This document shows positions 1-9,376 of a DNA stretch of 57,443 nucleotides, one piece after another. Position numbers and translations under genes: made by a program. The notes below the pieces were generated by a model. The model made no database searches. It was not told the origin of the DNA and was given only the letters and a program-made list of their open reading frames with translations. Numbering within the stretch: the stretch's first letter is position 1; every line of letters starts with the position of its first letter. The stretch is from Cellulomonas sp. (GTDB lineage Bacteria > Actinomycetota > Actinomycetes > Actinomycetales > Cellulomonadaceae): NCBI GenBank assembly GCA_012927595.1, contig JABBOW010000023.1, positions 1 through 57,443 on the forward strand. The letters are read 5' to 3'.

Positions 1-243
1 TCGATCCTGGGTGTGCGCCCGCGCGGCGGCGCGGATGCCACGGACGCGGTCGTCGCCGCCGTGCAGCTGTGGGTCCCGGCGACGAGCCTCGGCGGCGTCG
101 AGTCGACGCTCGAACGTCGCCGCCGGTTCGCGACCGAGTCACCGACTGTGCCCGAGGACCTGATCCGCCTGTCGGTGGGCATCGAGGACGTCGAGGACCT
201 CTGGTCGGACCTCGAGCAGGCACTGGCCCGTTCCGCGCGGTAG
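1..243 (+). CDS. Cys/Met metabolism PLP-dependent enzyme, C-terminal part
   Basis: This is the last 80 codons of a gene whose start lies outside the window. The sequence SLGGVESTLERR, followed by a stretch ending VPEDLIRLSVGIEDVEDL, is the typical C-terminal end of the cystathionine gamma-synthase/gamma-lyase family. These are PLP enzymes of transsulfuration and methionine metabolism in the cytosol. The active-site lysine is not in the visible part. The family member (synthase, beta-lyase, gamma-lyase or methionine gamma-lyase) cannot be told from the tail alone. The gene is convergent with gpsA. Confidence 0.85.
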   Translation, partial: SILGVRPRGGADATDAVVAAVQLWVPATSLGGVESTLERRRRFATESPTVPEDLIRLSVGIEDVEDLWSDLEQALARSAR

Positions 244-244
244 C

Positions 245-280
245 ACGGCCCCGGGCGGTAGAGCGCCGGTCGGGGGCCGT
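245..280. terminator. Inverted repeat between convergent genes, likely bidirectional terminator
   Basis: Arms ACGGCCCC (245-252) and GGGGCCGT (273-280) are perfectly complementary around a GC-rich loop that can also pair. The repeat sits between the stop of the PLP-enzyme gene at 243 and the gpsA stop at 301. There is no clear U-tract, which is common in actinobacteria, so the call rests on position and pairing. Confidence 0.45.
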
Positions 281-300
281 CGGACGCGGGTCCGGCGAGG

Positions 301-1326
301 TCAGAGACCCTCGGCCTTGTGCGGGCGGGCAAGCAGAAGTGGCGCCAGCTGGTCCACCGGGAGACCGTCGTGGAGCACCGCCACGACCGCCGCCGTGATC
401 GGCATCTCGACGCCGACCTTGGCCGCCAGCTCGAGCACCGATCGCGAGCTCTTGACGCCCTCCGCGGTACCGCCCGTCGCGCGGATCGCGTCGTCGAGCG
501 CCATCCCCTGACCCAGGTGGACCCCCAGGGTGTGGTTGCGCGAGTCGGGCGACGCGCAGGTCGCCATCAGGTCACCCAGGCCTGCAAGGCCCGGGAACGT
601 CTCCGCGTCCGCTCCCAGCGCGAGACCGAGCCGCGTGATCTCTACGAGCCCGCGCGTGATGACGGTGGCCATGGTGTTGTAGCCGAGCCCTCGCCCCTGC
701 GAGATGCCGACCGCGATGGCGATGACGTTCTTCACCGCACCGCACAGCTCGACGCCGACGACGTCGCCGTTCGTGTAAGGACGGAAGTACGAGGACGCGC
801 AGGCTCGTGCGACGAGGCGGACCGTCTCCTCACTCGTCGAGGCCACGACGGTCGCCGTCGGTTGGTGCTGGGCGATCTCCTTCGCGAGGTTCGGGCCGGA
901 CACGACGGCCACGCGGTCGGCGTGGATGCCGAGCGCCTCGGCGACGACCTGGCTCATACGCCGGTCTCCTCCGAGCTCGACGCCCTTCATGAGTGAGACC
1001 GCCACCGCGCGCGGCCCGAACGCGCCGCGCAAAGGCTCGAGAGTGGCCCGGGCGCTCTGCGAGGGGATCGCGATCGCTACCAGGTCCGCGCCCGCGACCA
1101 CGCCGGCCGCGTCAGTCGAGGCGGTGATGCCCGTGGGTAGCTCGACGCCGGGCAGGTAGGCCTCGTTGCGGTGCGTGCGGGTGATCTCGTCGCAGGTCTG
1201 TGCGCTGCGGCCCCAGATCGTGACGTCGCACCCCGCGTCGGACAGCACCGCGGCGAACGTCGTGCCCCAGCTTCCGGCGCCCAGGACGGCGGCGCGCAGC
1301 CGCGGGACTGGCGGGACGGCCGTCAC
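301..1326 (-). CDS. gpsA: NAD(P)H-dependent glycerol-3-phosphate dehydrogenase
   Basis: 341 residues, the usual family length. GpsA reduces dihydroxyacetone phosphate to sn-glycerol-3-phosphate, the backbone precursor of phospholipids, in the cytosol. The N-terminal Rossmann motif GAGSWGTTFA (residues 16-25) binds NAD(P)H. SLMKGVE and the CGAVKNVIAIAVG segment (with the catalytic lysine, about residue 197) are family signatures. The start codon overlaps the stop of the upstream acyltransferase gene by 4 nt. The pair is therefore probably translationally coupled, which fits since GpsA makes the substrate and PlsC-type enzymes acylate its products. Confidence 0.97.
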   Translation of the reverse strand: MTAVPPVPRLRAAVLGAGSWGTTFAAVLSDAGCDVTIWGRSAQTCDEITRTHRNEAYLPGVELPTGITASTDAAGVVAGADLVAIAIPSQSARATLEPLRGAFGPRAVAVSLMKGVELGGDRRMSQVVAEALGIHADRVAVVSGPNLAKEIAQHQPTATVVASTSEETVRLVARACASSYFRPYTNGDVVGVELCGAVKNVIAIAVGISQGRGLGYNTMATVITRGLVEITRLGLALGADAETFPGLAGLGDLMATCASPDSRNHTLGVHLGQGMALDDAIRATGGTAEGVKSSRSVLELAAKVGVEMPITAAVVAVLHDGLPVDQLAPLLLARPHKAEGL

Positions 1327-2087
1327 GCGCGAGTCGGCGTCGTGGGCCGATCGCCGTCGTCGGGCCGCTCGCCCTGCGCCCTGGGGTGCCGCACGTCGAA
1401 GCGGACCTCGGGGGCCGGCTCGCCGCGAAGGTCTTCGAGGATCACCGTGATCGCCGCCATGACGCGTTCAGTAGCCTCGCGCAGCGTCGCGGTGTCCAGG
1501 GGGCGGTCGTACAGGTCGTCGAGCATGACGGGTGGCCCCGCGACGACCGACACCTTCTTGCGCGGGAACGGCTTGAGGACCTTGGAGTACCGACCGAGGA
1601 TGTTCTGCGGACCCCACTGGGCGACCGGGATCACGGGGGCCCGAGTCAGCAGCGCGAGACGTGCGACGCCGGTCTTGCCGACCATGGGCCACAGGTCCGG
1701 GTCACGGGTCAGCGTGCCCTCGGGGAACACCGTGACGCACTCGCCGTCACGCAGCGCCTGGACCGCGTCGTCGAGCGACTGGCCCGCCTGCGAGCTGTTG
1801 CGGAAGACGGGGATCTGGCCGGTCGCTCGCAGGACCGCACCGAGCACCGGGACCGTGAACAGCGAGGCCTTCGCGAGGATCTTCGGCGCGAAGCCATGGT
1901 CGTACAGGTAGTGCGCGAACGTCAGCGGGTCCAGGTTCGTCATGTGGTTCGCCGCAGCGATGAAGCCTCCGCTCGCAGGCAGGTGCTCGGCGCCGCGCCA
2001 GTCGCGATGCATCATCGCGAGCAGGATCGGCCGCACGATCCGGGCGACGATGCGGTAGGCGCGGTTGGAGCGCTGCGGTGCTGGCAC
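1323..2087 (-). CDS. Lysophospholipid acyltransferase (PlsC-like)
   Basis: About 254 residues. The HX4D motif (NHMTNLDP, about residues 46-53) and the FPEGTLTRD block belong to the 1-acyl-glycerol-3-phosphate acyltransferase family, which transfers a second acyl chain in phosphatidic acid synthesis at the membrane. Neighbouring gpsA supports a phospholipid role. I chose the GTG at 2087 because a TAGCAT -10 hexamer lies 8 nt upstream, as in other leaderless genes here. An in-frame GTG at 2108 is the longer alternative. Paralogues of this family occur in several copies in actinobacteria, so the exact acyl acceptor is not certain. Confidence 0.9.
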   Translation of the reverse strand: MPAPQRSNRAYRIVARIVRPILLAMMHRDWRGAEHLPASGGFIAAANHMTNLDPLTFAHYLYDHGFAPKILAKASLFTVPVLGAVLRATGQIPVFRNSSQAGQSLDDAVQALRDGECVTVFPEGTLTRDPDLWPMVGKTGVARLALLTRAPVIPVAQWGPQNILGRYSKVLKPFPRKKVSVVAGPPVMLDDLYDRPLDTATLREATERVMAAITVILEDLRGEPAPEVRFDVRHPRAQGERPDDGDRPTTPTRA

Positions 2088-2146
2088 GGTCACGGATGCT
2101 ACCCGCACCCGCCTCGCGGGGCGGGCCAGGCCCCCAGCCGCCCGTC

Positions 2147-3463
2147 TCAGTCGCGGCTGAACTCGGCGCCCAGGGCCGTCAGCTTCTCGGTGAAGTGCTC
2201 ATAGCCGCGGTCGATGAGGCTGATGCCCCGCACCGCCGACGTGCCCTTCGCGGTGAGCGCAGCGATGAGGTGGCTGAACCCGCCGCGCAGGTCGGGGACC
2301 TCGATCTCGGCGGCCGCGAGCGAGGTGGGACCCGAGATGACGGCCGAGTGGTAGAAGTTCCGCTGGCCGAACCGGCACGGGCGCCCGCCCAGGCACTCCT
2401 TGTAGACCTGGATCGTGGCGCCCATGCCACGCAGCGCGTCGGTGAACCCGAACCTGTTCTCGTAGACGGTCTCGTGGACGATCGACAGCCCCTTGGCCTG
2501 GGTCAGGGCGACGACGAGGGGCTGCTGCCAGTCGGTCATGAAGCCGGGGTGGACGTCGGTCTCAAGGACGATCGACCGGAGGTCGCCGCCGGGATGGAAG
2601 AAGCGGATGCCGTCGTCGTCCACGGTGAACTCGCCGCCGACCTTGCGGAAGGTGTTGAGGAAGGCAGTCATCTCGGGCTGCGTGGCGCCGCGCACGTAGA
2701 TGTCGCCGCCCGTGGCGAGCGCCGCGGAGGCCCAGGAGGCGGCCTCGATGCGGTCCGAGAGCGAGGTGTGCTGGAAGCCGATGAGCCGCTCGACGCCCTC
2801 GATGCGGATCACGCGGTCGGTGTCGACCGAGATGATCGCGCCCATCTTCTGCAGGACGTTGATGAGGTCCATGATCTCGGGCTCGATCGCGGCATTCGAC
2901 AGCTCGGTGATGCCCTCGGCGCGCACGGCCGTGAGCAGCAGCTGCTCGGTCGCGCCGACGCTGGGGTATGGCAGCGCGATCTTGGTGCCCTGCAGGCGGC
3001 GCGGCGCATGCAGGTAGATGCCGCCCTCACGCTTCTCCACGACTGCGCCGAACTGCCGGAGGATGTCGAGGTGGAAGTTGATCGGCCGGTCGCCGATGCG
3101 GCAACCGCCAAGGTCCGGGATGAACGCCTCACCCAGCCGGTGCAGCAGCGGGCCGCAGAACAGGATGGGGATGCGGCTCGACCCGGCGTGCGCATCGATG
3201 TCGGCGACGTGCGCAGACTCGACGTTCGAGGGGTCGAGGTGCAGCGTGCCCGCCCCGTCGTCGAGCTGAACGTTCACGCCGTGCAGCTCGAGCAGGCCGG
3301 TCACGACGGCGACGTCCTTGATCTGCGGGACGTTGCGCAGGACGCTCGGGCCCTCCCCGAGGAGTGCGGCCACCATGGCCTTCGACACGAAGTTCTTCGC
3401 GCCGCGGACGGTGATCTCCCCGGACAGAGGGTGGCCACCGTTGACGTAGAGGAGGTCGCTCAT
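2147..3463 (-). CDS. murA: UDP-N-acetylglucosamine 1-carboxyvinyltransferase
   Basis: 438 residues from the start giving MSDLLYVNGG (a start at 3481 would add six residues). MurA transfers enolpyruvate from PEP to UDP-GlcNAc, the first committed step of peptidoglycan synthesis, in the cytosol. The catalytic lysine is in GAKN (K23). The loop cysteine is present: GGCRIGDRPIN, Cys121, equivalent to E. coli Cys115, the residue alkylated by fosfomycin. The SVGATEQ motif and the catalytic Asp in the FMTDWQQP segment are also present. The KN-to-P stretch after GAKN is unlike the standard proteobacterial sequence but matches the form seen in Micrococcales. Confidence 0.95.
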   Translation of the reverse strand: MSDLLYVNGGHPLSGEITVRGAKNFVSKAMVAALLGEGPSVLRNVPQIKDVAVVTGLLELHGVNVQLDDGAGTLHLDPSNVESAHVADIDAHAGSSRIPILFCGPLLHRLGEAFIPDLGGCRIGDRPINFHLDILRQFGAVVEKREGGIYLHAPRRLQGTKIALPYPSVGATEQLLLTAVRAEGITELSNAAIEPEIMDLINVLQKMGAIISVDTDRVIRIEGVERLIGFQHTSLSDRIEAASWASAALATGGDIYVRGATQPEMTAFLNTFRKVGGEFTVDDDGIRFFHPGGDLRSIVLETDVHPGFMTDWQQPLVVALTQAKGLSIVHETVYENRFGFTDALRGMGATIQVYKECLGGRPCRFGQRNFYHSAVISGPTSLAAAEIEVPDLRGGFSHLIAALTAKGTSAVRGISLIDRGYEHFTEKLTALGAEFSRD

Positions 3464-3564
3464 GCGTCCATCGTCGCTCACCGGGCCGGGTGCTTCATAC
3501 CGGATCGCCGTCGGGCGTGCGCGTCGTGCGAAACCTTCACACGAGGACGATCCGGTCCGGGCCG

Positions 3565-4236
3565 TCAGGACCTGCGGGTCGTTCCGAGCTCGACCGTGAC
3601 ACCCGCAGGTCGGGCGGCCTTGATCTCGACCGATGGAAGGTGCCTGGCCGGAAGGGTCCGGGGACGCCAGTGGTCGCGCGTCGCCTCGAACGCGGTGATC
3701 TCGGGCTCGTGCTGCAGCGTGAGGCCGATGTCGTCAATGCCTTCGAGCAGGCGCCATCGTGTGTAGTCATCGACGTGGAACGCCGCGACGACGTCGTCGC
3801 ACATGACGGTGCGGCTCACGAGGTCGACCGTCACCTCGGTACCCGGGCGGGTCTCGAGGACCTTCCAGATGAGCTCGACGTCCTCTTGCGCGACCTGCGC
3901 GGCCAGCAGTCCCTGCTTGCCGGAGTTGCCGCGGAAGATGTCAGCGAAGCGGGCCGAGATCACGACGCGGAAGCCATAGTCCTTGAGCGCCCAGACGGCG
4001 TGCTCGCGCGACGAGCCCGTGCCGAAGTCCGGGCCCGCGACGAGCACGGATCCGGCAGCGTAGGCGGGCTGGTTGAGGACGAACTCGGGGGCACTGCGCC
4101 AGGCGGCGAACAGCGCGTCCTCGAAGCCCGTCCGCGTGACGCGCTTGAGGTAGACGGCCGGGATGATCTGGTCGGTGTCGACGTTGCCGCGACGCAGCGG
4201 GACCCCGACGCCGGTGTGCTGGCTGAACTTCTCCAT
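3565..4236 (-). CDS. leuD: 3-isopropylmalate dehydratase small subunit
   Basis: 223 residues, slightly longer than the usual ~200 because of a C-terminal extension. With LeuC it forms the heterodimeric isopropylmalate isomerase that converts 2- to 3-isopropylmalate in leucine synthesis. Signatures include [13 protein letters not shown] near the N-terminus and [13 protein letters not shown] in the middle. It lies 28 nt downstream of leuC on the same strand, so the two are almost surely co-transcribed. Regulation is likely through the divergent IclR-type gene upstream of leuC. Confidence 0.96.
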   Translation of the reverse strand: MEKFSQHTGVGVPLRRGNVDTDQIIPAVYLKRVTRTGFEDALFAAWRSAPEFVLNQPAYAAGSVLVAGPDFGTGSSREHAVWALKDYGFRVVISARFADIFRGNSGKQGLLAAQVAQEDVELIWKVLETRPGTEVTVDLVSRTVMCDDVVAAFHVDDYTRWRLLEGIDDIGLTLQHEPEITAFEATRDHWRPRTLPARHLPSVEIKAARPAGVTVELGTTRRS

Positions 4237-4264
4237 GGTCGTTCTCGCTTCCGGTGGCGGGGGC

Positions 4265-5719
4265 TCAGGCGGTCTGCAGGTCGGTCAGCGGCGAGCCGTC
4301 GGGCGCGACGACGTCCGGCCCGAGGTCCGCCACCGACGACAGCGTCCCGCGGATCGCGGTCGCGGCTGCGACGAGCGGCGACACGAGGTGCGTGCGCCCA
4401 CCCTTGCCCTGGCGACCCTCGAAGTTGCGGTTGGAGGTCGAGGCGCTGCGCTCCCCCGGTGCGAGCTGGTCCGGATTCATGCCCAGGCACATCGAGCAGC
4501 CGGCGTTGCGCCACTCGGCTCCGAAGTCGAGGAAGATCGTGTCGAGCCCCTCGGCCTCGGCCTGCAGGCGGACGCGGGCCGATGCCGGCACCACGAGGAC
4601 GCGCACCGACTCCGCCTTGGTACGGCCCTTGACGAGCTTGGCGACGGAGCGAAGGTCCTCGATGCGCCCGTTGGTGCACGAGCCGATGAAGACCGTGTCG
4701 ACCGCGATGTCGCGCAGCGGGGCGCCCGGGGTCAGCCCCATGTACTCGATCGCGCGCTCAGCGGACTGACGCTCGTTCTCGTCGGCGATCTCCGCCGGGA
4801 CGGGCACACGACCTGACAACGGCAGGCCCTGACCCGGGTTGGTGCCCCACGTGACGAACGGCTCGAGGTCGGACGCGTGCAGCGCGACCTCGGTGTCGAA
4901 CGTCGCGTCGTCGTCCGAGCGGAGCGTCCGCCAGTACTCGACGGCAGCGTCCCAGTCGGCGCCCTCGGGCGCGTGCGGGCGGCCCTTGAGGTAGGCGAAC
5001 GTGGTCTCGTCGGGCGCGATCATCCCGGCGCGCGCGCCGGCCTCGATCGACATGTTGCACACCGTCATGCGGGCTTCCATGGACAGCGCGCGGATGGCCT
5101 CGCCGCGGTACTCGAGCACGTAGCCCTGACCGCCGCCGGTCCCGATCGTGGCGATGATCGCCAGGATGATGTCCTTCGACGTCGCACCCGCGGGCAGCTC
5201 GCCGTCCACGGTGACCGCCATGGTCTTGAAGGGTACGAGGGGGAGCGTCTGGGTCGCGAGCACGTGCTCGACCTCGCTCGTGCCGATCCCGAGCGCGAGC
5301 GCGCCGAACGCACCGTGCGTCGAGGTGTGCGAGTCGCCGCAGACGACCGTCAGGCCCGGCATGGTCAGGCCGAGCTGGGGACCGACCTGGTGCACGATGC
5401 CCTGGTCTGCATCACCGAGCGAGTGGATCCGGATGCCGAACTCCGCGGCGTTGTTGCGCAGCGTCTGGATCTGCGTGCGGCTCGTGACGTCAGCGATCGG
5501 CAGGTCGATGTCGAGCGTCGGCGTGTTGTGGTCCTCGGTCGCCAGCGTCAGGTCAGGGCGGCGGACCGTGCGGCCCGCGAGCCGCAAGCCCTCGAACGCC
5601 TGGGGGCTCGTGACCTCGTGCACGAGGTGGAGGTCGATGTAGAGCAGGTCGGGCGCGCCGTCGGTGCCGCGCCGCACGATGTGGTTCTCCCACACCTTCT
5701 CTGCCAACGTGCCTGCCAT
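4265..5719 (-). CDS. leuC: 3-isopropylmalate dehydratase large subunit
   Basis: 484 residues. This aconitase-family subunit carries the [4Fe-4S] cluster of isopropylmalate isomerase. Cluster cysteines are visible in [13 protein letters not shown] and in [11 protein letters not shown]. The reading frame is open far upstream, but the true start is the ATG at 5719 ([13 protein letters not shown]), preceded by a GAGAGGA ribosome-binding site 7-8 nt away. The upstream frame overlaps the divergent regulator and is a shadow. First gene of leuCD, divergent from the IclR-family regulator at 5816. Confidence 0.97.
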   Translation of the reverse strand: MAGTLAEKVWENHIVRRGTDGAPDLLYIDLHLVHEVTSPQAFEGLRLAGRTVRRPDLTLATEDHNTPTLDIDLPIADVTSRTQIQTLRNNAAEFGIRIHSLGDADQGIVHQVGPQLGLTMPGLTVVCGDSHTSTHGAFGALALGIGTSEVEHVLATQTLPLVPFKTMAVTVDGELPAGATSKDIILAIIATIGTGGGQGYVLEYRGEAIRALSMEARMTVCNMSIEAGARAGMIAPDETTFAYLKGRPHAPEGADWDAAVEYWRTLRSDDDATFDTEVALHASDLEPFVTWGTNPGQGLPLSGRVPVPAEIADENERQSAERAIEYMGLTPGAPLRDIAVDTVFIGSCTNGRIEDLRSVAKLVKGRTKAESVRVLVVPASARVRLQAEAEGLDTIFLDFGAEWRNAGCSMCLGMNPDQLAPGERSASTSNRNFEGRQGKGGRTHLVSPLVAAATAIRGTLSSVADLGPDVVAPDGSPLTDLQTA

Positions 5720-5780
5720 GTCTGTGGTCCTCTCGAGTCGCCCGGTCGGGTGTCGACGGGCAAGAGCTTGCCGGGTGCAC

Positions 5781-5809
5781 TTGCGTCTCAGCCTGCGAGA
5801 CGTCAGTAT
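5781..5809 (+). promoter_or_regulatory. Promoter and candidate operator of the leuCD regulator
   Basis: A -35 TTGCGT (5781-5786) and a -10 CAGTAT (5804-5809) are separated by 17 nt, with the ATG 7 nt after the -10, so the transcript is probably leaderless. An inverted repeat CGTCTC (5784-5789) / GAGACG (5797-5802) with a 7-nt spacer lies inside the promoter. It is in the intergenic region shared with leuC. IclR-type LtbR/NdgR regulators are known to bind between their own gene and leuCD, so this palindrome is the obvious operator candidate (inference). Confidence 0.5.
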
Positions 5810-5815
5810 CGACCT

Positions 5816-6535
5816 ATGGACAACTCTAGCGGAGTCGGCGTGCTCGACAAGGCGGCATCCGTGCTCAGTGCGCTCGAGGCCGGACCGGCGACGCTCGCGC
5901 AGCTCGTCAACGCCACCCATCTTGCTCGCCCGACGGCCCACCGGCTCGCCGTCGCGCTCGAGCACCACCGCCTCGTGGCCCGCGACATGCAGGGCCGGTT
6001 CGTCCTCGGACCACGCCTCTCCGAGCTCTCGACGGCCGCTGGTGAGGACCGTCTGCTCGCCGCCGCAGGGCCTGTCCTTGCGGCCCTGCGCGACCACACC
6101 GGCGAGAGCGCACAGCTCTACCGCCGGCAGGGCGACATGCGCATCTGCGTCGCCGCGGCCGAACGCCCGGTCGGCCTGCGCGACTCGATCCCCGTCGGTG
6201 CCACCCTGACCATGCAGGCGGGCTCGGCCGCGCAGATCCTGCTCGCGTGGGAGGAGCCGGACCGGCTCCATCGTGGGCTCCAGGGGGCGAAGTTCACCGC
6301 GACGATCCTGTCGGGGGTTCGCCGCCGCGGATGGGCGCAGTCAGTGTCCGAGCGCGAGGTGGGCGTGGCATCGGTGTCCGCGCCCGTTCGTGGCCCGTCG
6401 GGTCGCATTGTCGCCGCCGTCTCGATCTCGGGGCCGCTCGAGCGGTTGTCGCGTCAGCCCGGCCGGTTGCACGCAGGAGCGGTCGTGTCCGCGGCCAACC
6501 GGTTGACGGAGGTGCTGCGCCGATCGGGTGAATGA
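5816..6535 (+). CDS. ndgR: IclR-family transcriptional regulator (NdgR/LtbR type)
   Basis: 239 residues, the compact size of the NdgR/LtbR subgroup. The N-terminal winged helix ([21 protein letters not shown] then [14 protein letters not shown]) is followed by the IclR effector domain, recognisable by [13 protein letters not shown] and [26 protein letters not shown]. In Streptomyces and Corynebacterium this divergent neighbour of leuCD controls leucine and other amino-acid genes. The gene order regulator, tRNA-Glu, tRNA-Gln matches what is conserved in actinobacteria. It is probably translated from a leaderless transcript. The symbol is assigned by synteny and family. Confidence 0.9.
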   Translation: MDNSSGVGVLDKAASVLSALEAGPATLAQLVNATHLARPTAHRLAVALEHHRLVARDMQGRFVLGPRLSELSTAAGEDRLLAAAGPVLAALRDHTGESAQLYRRQGDMRICVAAAERPVGLRDSIPVGATLTMQAGSAAQILLAWEEPDRLHRGLQGAKFTATILSGVRRRGWAQSVSEREVGVASVSAPVRGPSGRIVAAVSISGPLERLSRQPGRLHAGAVVSAANRLTEVLRRSGE

Positions 6536-6591
6536 CCGGGGCGCGCCTCGCGGGACAGCCCCGCGGCGCGGCCGCGAGCGAGCACAGTAGA

Positions 6592-6623
6592 AAGGCCCGG
6601 TCACCGTGAGGCGCCCGGGCCTT
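6592..6623 (-). terminator. Terminator hairpin after tRNA genes
   Basis: AAGGCCCGG (6592-6600) pairs perfectly with CCGGGCCTT (6615-6623) around a 14-nt loop. Read on the minus strand the stem is followed by a short T run, as expected at the end of the Gln-Glu tRNA unit. It may also stop transcripts of the regulator gene arriving on the plus strand. Confidence 0.7.
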
Positions 6624-6628
6624 ACTCG

Positions 6629-6701
6629 TACCCCCGACCGGATTCGAACCGGCGCTACCGCCGTGAGAGGGCGGCGTGCTAGGCCGCTACACAACGGGGG
6701 C
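6629..6701 (-). tRNA. tRNA-Glu (CTC)
   Basis: 73 nt. The minus strand gives acceptor GCCCCCG pairing with CGGGGGT (one G-U closing pair), a normal D arm, anticodon stem CCGCC/GGCGG with loop CTCTCAC (anticodon CTC), and the T arm GGTTCGAATCC. CCA is not encoded. It lies 86 nt downstream of tRNA-Gln on the same strand. Confidence 0.97.
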
Positions 6702-6787
6702 CTGTACTGCCTTGATCTGGCAACCTTCGAGTCGCCTCGCGGGTTGCGGGGTGAGCAGCATACCGGATCTCCGGAGCATTCACACCG

Positions 6788-6859
6788 CTGGGGTACCAGG
6801 ACTCGAACCTAGACTAACTGAACCAGAATCAGTCGTGCTGCCAATTACACCATACCCCA
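6788..6859 (-). tRNA. tRNA-Gln (CTG)
   Basis: 72 nt. The acceptor TGGGGTA pairs with TACCCCA. The anticodon stem ACTGA/TCAGT closes loop TTCTGGT (anticodon CTG), and the T arm GGTTCGAGTCC is intact. CCA is not encoded. The gene is the first of a two-tRNA unit reading toward the IclR-type gene. Confidence 0.97.
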
Positions 6860-7040
6860 TGGGGTATAACTCCCGGCGCCGCGCGAGCCAGCGGACACCT
6901 GCGTGACCATCCGATTCGGCAACGTCAACCGGACGTCGTACCGCGGTAGGAGACTACCCGACTGCACGGTCGCCTCCAAACCGCGACTCCCCCTGGACAC
7001 CGCTGGACGGGACTGCGCGTCGACCCACCGAGCGCTCGGG

Positions 7041-7784
7041 TCAGACCTCGACGACCTCCGCCAGCTCCGTGAGCGATCGCACGACGACGACCCCGGGCGA
7101 GCGCTCGTGCGCGGCGGGCAGGCCGTTGCGGCGCCCGCCGGGCCGGTCGATCCACACGCCCACGAGCCCGGCGTCGCGGGCCGCCCAGGCGTCGACGTCT
7201 AGCTCGTCACCGACGTAGGCGGTGCGCGCGGGCGAGGTGCCGAGCAACCGGCACGCCTCGATGAACACGCGAGGGTCGGGCTTGCCGACGCCGAGCGTGT
7301 CGACCCCGACGAGCATCGGCACGCGGTCGACGAGACCGACCCGGGCGAGCTTGCGCGTCTGGTAGGCGACTGACGCGTTGGACAGCGCGCCGATCACGAT
7401 GCCTGCGGCCAGGAGCCGGTCGACCGCCGACGACGCGTCGTCATGCGGCGCCCAGGCCCCCACGAACCGCTCCTCGAACAGCAAGTTCCACGCGTCGTAC
7501 CCGGCGTCGTCGAGCTCGGGGCCGCCGAACGCCGAGTGCAACGCGTTCGCACGCGACATCCGCTGCTCCTGGTAGGACTCGTCCCCGCGCGTGTACGCGC
7601 TGTAGTGACCCTCCACGTCGGCCCGCCAGTGCGCGAGGACGTCGAGGTCGCGCTCGGGTCCGACGTCCGGCAGGTACCGACGCGCTACGGCCGCGAGCGC
7701 ATGGGCGAACGCGCTTCGCGTGTCGACGAGCGTGTCGTCGATGTCAAACAGCACACCGTCGACCTTGATGCGGTCGGTCCTCAT
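7041..7784 (-). CDS. HAD-family hydrolase
   Basis: 247 residues. The haloacid dehalogenase motif I is FDIDDTLVDT near the N-terminus (nucleophile and acid/base aspartates). Motif II is GALSNAS, the motif III lysine is in GVGKPDPRVF, and motif IV is YVGDELDVDAWAA. The protein is a typical cytosolic phosphatase of subfamily IA with a helical cap. The substrate cannot be told. The start is 4 nt after the gltX stop, so the two genes are probably one transcript and the HAD gene is translated by coupling. Confidence 0.9.
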   Translation of the reverse strand: MRTDRIKVDGVLFDIDDTLVDTRSAFAHALAAVARRYLPDVGPERDLDVLAHWRADVEGHYSAYTRGDESYQEQRMSRANALHSAFGGPELDDAGYDAWNLLFEERFVGAWAPHDDASSAVDRLLAAGIVIGALSNASVAYQTRKLARVGLVDRVPMLVGVDTLGVGKPDPRVFIEACRLLGTSPARTAYVGDELDVDAWAARDAGLVGVWIDRPGGRRNGLPAAHERSPGVVVVRSLTELAEVVEV

Positions 7785-7788
7785 GCGG

Positions 7789-9294
7789 TCACAGCGTTCC
7801 GCGCAGCGACGCGATCCTCGCGAGCGTCGAGACCTTGCCGAGGATCTCCATCGACTCGAACAGCGGCGGCGAGACTCGGCGGCCCGTGAGCGCCGTGCGC
7901 AGCGGGGTGTAGGCGAAGCGCGGCTTGATGCCGAGCCCGTCGACCAGCGCGGCCTGCAGGGCCGCCTGCGTCGCCTGGGTCGTGAAGCCGTCGAGTGGGA
8001 TCTCCCCGAGTGCCGCCGTGGCCGCGTCGAGCACCGCGGGAGCCTCCTCGCGAAGTCCGGCGCGCGCATCGTCCTCGACCGCGACCGCGTCGTCGGCCAC
8101 GAACAGGAACCCCAGCATCCCGACGGCCTCGCCAAGGAGCGTCATGCGCTCCTGGACGAGCGGGGCAGCCGCGGTGAGCAGTGCGCGATGCTCGGGCGAG
8201 AGGTCCGCGAACGATCCCGCGGGCACCAGGCCCGCCGTGTGCAGGAACGGCACGAGCCGTCCGCGGAAGTCCTCCGCTCCGAGCAGCCGCAGGTGGGCAG
8301 CGTTGATCGCCTCCGCCTTCTTGAGGTCGAAGCGGGCCGGGTTGGGGTTGACGTCCTTGATGTCGAAGGCCGCCACAAGCTCGGTGACCGTGAAGATGTC
8401 GCGGTCGGGCGCGATGGACCAGCCCAGCAGAGACAGGTAGTTGAGCAGCCCCTCCGGGGTGAAGCCCCGCTCGCGGTGCAGGAACAGGTTGGACTCAGGG
8501 TCGCGCTTGGACAGCTTCTTGTTGCCCTCGCCCATGACGTACGGGAGGTGGCCGAACGCGGGCATGACGCTTGCCACGCCGAGCTCGAGCAGCGCGCGGT
8601 ACAGCACGACCTGCCGGGGTGTCGAGGACAACAGGTCCTCGCCGCGCAGGACGTGCGTGATACCCATGAGCGCGTCGTCGATCGGGTTGACCAGCGTGTA
8701 CAGCGGGTGGCCGTTGCCGCGCACGATGACGTAGTCAGGGACTGAACCGGCTTTGAACGTCACGTCTCCGCGCACGAGGTCGGTGAAGGTCACGTCCTCG
8801 TCGGGCATCCGCAGGCGCAGCACGGGCTCGCGCCCCTGTGCCCGGAACACCGCCTTCTGCTCGTCGCTCAGCGCCCGGTCGAGGCCGTCGTAGCCGAGCT
8901 TCGGGTCACGACCGGCCGCGAGGTGGCGCCGCTCGATCTCCTCAGGCGTGGAGTACGACTCGTACGCGAACCCGCCCTCGAGGAGCCGGCGCGCGACGTC
9001 ACGGTAGAGATCCATCCGCTGGGACTGCCGGTACGGCTCGTGCGGTCCGCCGACCTCGACGCCCTCGTCCCAGTCCAGACCGAGCCACCGCAGCGCGTCG
9101 AGCAGCTGCTGATAGCTCTCCTCGGAGTCCCGCGCGGGGTCGGTGTCCTCGATCCGGAACACGAACGTCCCGCCGACGTGGCGCGCGTACGCCCAGTTGA
9201 ACAGCGCGGTCCGGATGAGCCCGACGTGCGGGGTCCCGGTCGGCGAGGGGCAGAAACGAACGCGGGTCGCAGACCCGGCAGCAGCATCGGTCAC
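7789..9294 (-). CDS. gltX: Glutamate-tRNA ligase
   Basis: 501 residues. It charges tRNA-Glu (and, where Gln is made by transamidation, tRNA-Gln) with glutamate. The class I HIGH-type motif is [10 protein letters not shown] at the N-terminus, and the KMSKS-type motif is KLSKRD around residue 260. The GTG at 9294 is chosen because TAGGGT (minus strand, 9302-9307) lies 7 nt upstream, giving a leaderless start. The GTG at 9303 would add three residues and overlap the -10. The gene lies near tRNA-Glu and tRNA-Gln, which suits a translation cluster. Confidence 0.96.
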   Translation of the reverse strand: MTDAAAGSATRVRFCPSPTGTPHVGLIRTALFNWAYARHVGGTFVFRIEDTDPARDSEESYQQLLDALRWLGLDWDEGVEVGGPHEPYRQSQRMDLYRDVARRLLEGGFAYESYSTPEEIERRHLAAGRDPKLGYDGLDRALSDEQKAVFRAQGREPVLRLRMPDEDVTFTDLVRGDVTFKAGSVPDYVIVRGNGHPLYTLVNPIDDALMGITHVLRGEDLLSSTPRQVVLYRALLELGVASVMPAFGHLPYVMGEGNKKLSKRDPESNLFLHRERGFTPEGLLNYLSLLGWSIAPDRDIFTVTELVAAFDIKDVNPNPARFDLKKAEAINAAHLRLLGAEDFRGRLVPFLHTAGLVPAGSFADLSPEHRALLTAAAPLVQERMTLLGEAVGMLGFLFVADDAVAVEDDARAGLREEAPAVLDAATAALGEIPLDGFTTQATQAALQAALVDGLGIKPRFAYTPLRTALTGRRVSPPLFESMEILGKVSTLARIASLRGTL

Positions 9295-9376
9295 GTTCCC
9301 CACCCTAACGGCGTGCCCGGGGCCCCTCCGGCCCGGTCGGGGCGAGCCGGCGGTCAGGGACGAACGTCTGCACCCC

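Noticed and set aside
3499..3556. Inverted repeat ACCGGATCG / CGATCCGGT between leuD and murA
   Set aside because: The 40-nt loop and lack of a T run make it a weak terminator candidate; a 9-bp match may be chance.
6629..6859. tRNA genes as island attachment site
   Set aside because: No direct repeat of the tRNA 3' ends is found elsewhere in the window; the island sits in a protein gene instead.
6853..6868. Perfect palindrome ATACCCCATGGGGTAT that matches the TACCC-N4-GGGTA operator form
   Set aside because: It consists of the tRNA-Gln acceptor start (TGGGGTA) and the bases just before it. The match to the CsoR-type operator is probably chance.
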